NCBI GenBank assembly: GCA_046539045.1
Contig: JBKHHU010000213.1
Coordinates: forward strand, 1-5,490
Source: JBKHHU01 sp046539045
GTDB lineage: Bacteria; Planctomycetota; Phycisphaerae; SM23-33
Direction of reading: 5' to 3'
Length of the DNA stretch: 5,490 nt
Under the pieces are notes generated by a model. The model saw only the letters and a list, made by a program, of their open reading frames with translations, did no database searches and was not told the origin of the DNA. Below are positions 5,296-5,490 of the stretch, one piece after another. The translations under genes were made by a program, and so were the position numbers. Every line of letters starts with the position of its first letter. The stretch's first letter is position 1.

Positions 5296-5301
5296 TATAA
5301 T
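5296..5301 (+). promoter_or_regulatory. -10 box of the plus-strand RNA candidate
   Basis: A perfect TATAAT on the plus strand, with start expected near 5307. The -35 region is poor (AGCGTA at 17-base spacing). The box lies within an AT-rich inverted repeat (TATAA at 5296-5300 with TTATA at 5308-5312), so divergent initiation is possible. Confidence 0.45.
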
Positions 5302-5306
5302 AGAAC

Positions 5307-5470
5307 GTTATAAGAGGTTGGGCCTGAACTCGCACGGGAGAGGCCTCGGAATGCCGCCGTGTTGATATGGTCTAGTATCTGCTGGTTGCGGGAGCGGGTC
5401 TGTGCGTTTGCGCAGAACTCGTAGGGCTTGCGCCGCGTGGCTACTGGCAGTCGTCCCTCCGGGACTTTTT
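5307..5470 (+). ncRNA. Putative plus-strand small RNA of unknown family
   Basis: About 165 nt between the -10 box at 5296-5301 and a terminator ending at 5470. Foldable parts on the plus strand are a 5' hairpin GGCCT-gaa-CTC / GAG-AGGCC (about 5321-5345), a closing helix TGCC-GCC with GGC-tact-GGCA (about 5353-5359 with 5439-5449), and a hairpin CTGTGCG-TT-TGCGCAG (about 5400-5415). No family motif was recognised; in particular SRP, tmRNA and tRNA features are missing. A minus-strand frame (5308-5490) is open through the same stretch, so a protein tail is a weaker alternative. Confidence 0.4.
5453..5470 (+). terminator. Intrinsic terminator, plus strand
   Basis: GTCCC-TCC-GGGAC followed directly by TTTTT. 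The stem is short (5 bp) but GC-rich and the T-run is adjacent, giving a usable terminator for the plus-strand RNA candidate. Confidence 0.55.
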
Positions 5471-5490
5471 ATCTGGAGCAGGGGAATGAT

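Noticed and set aside
5308..5490. Minus-strand frame open to the right edge, ending in TAA at 5308-5310 (61 codons seen)
   Set aside because: It could be the tail of a protein beyond the window, but the third-position composition is mixed, unlike pheT, no domain is recognisable, and a plus-strand promoter and terminator flank the same bases. Undecidable without flanking sequence.

Overview
The window looks like high-GC chromosomal DNA from a bacterium. It holds two protein genes, both on the minus strand, and an unusually large share (about 2 kb of 5.5 kb) of non-coding sequence rich in RNA-gene signals. No mobile element, CRISPR array, tRNA or rRNA was recognised. The clearest hints to the host are a CoA-substrate-specific dehydratase activase of the long, double-ASKHA type, which is typical of anaerobes, and a short PheT without the usual OB-fold tRNA-binding insertion. 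Together with the GC content and sparse gene packing, these suggest an anaerobic member of the Planctomycetota or a relative. That assignment is inference.

Layout from left to right. Positions 1-1402 (minus) carry the first 467 codons of the activase, which runs off the left edge. Positions 1403-1737 are a leader region with one weak promoter candidate. Positions 1738-1936 (minus) are a strong candidate for 6S RNA: an extended -10 promoter, a roughly 170-nt rod of paired segments with a symmetric 13 x 13-nt central bubble, and an intrinsic terminator. Positions 2076-4082 (minus) are pheT, the beta subunit of phenylalanyl-tRNA synthetase. It has a promoter candidate (4183-4210) whose -10 lies inside a perfect palindrome. 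pheS is not adjacent within the window.

Positions 4217-5490 hold no convincing protein gene. They contain a 20-bp inverted repeat (4283-4302 / 4402-4421), a putative minus-strand small RNA with good promoter and terminator (about 4643-4865), a second copy of that RNA's 3' module (4984-5045), and a putative plus-strand RNA with a -10 box and terminator (about 5307-5470). The two 3' modules share an architecture: a 7-bp hairpin, a single-stranded UCCUCCUC linker and a terminator hairpin. The hairpin stems differ in sequence but keep their pairing. This suggests a small family of sRNAs with an anti-Shine-Dalgarno linker and is, with the 6S candidate, the most interesting signal in the window.

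The two protein genes have no evident functional link. One supports radical dehydration of 2-hydroxyacyl-CoA-type substrates or ATP-driven reduction of a partner enzyme; the other charges tRNA-Phe. The 6S candidate would act globally by binding the housekeeping RNA polymerase.
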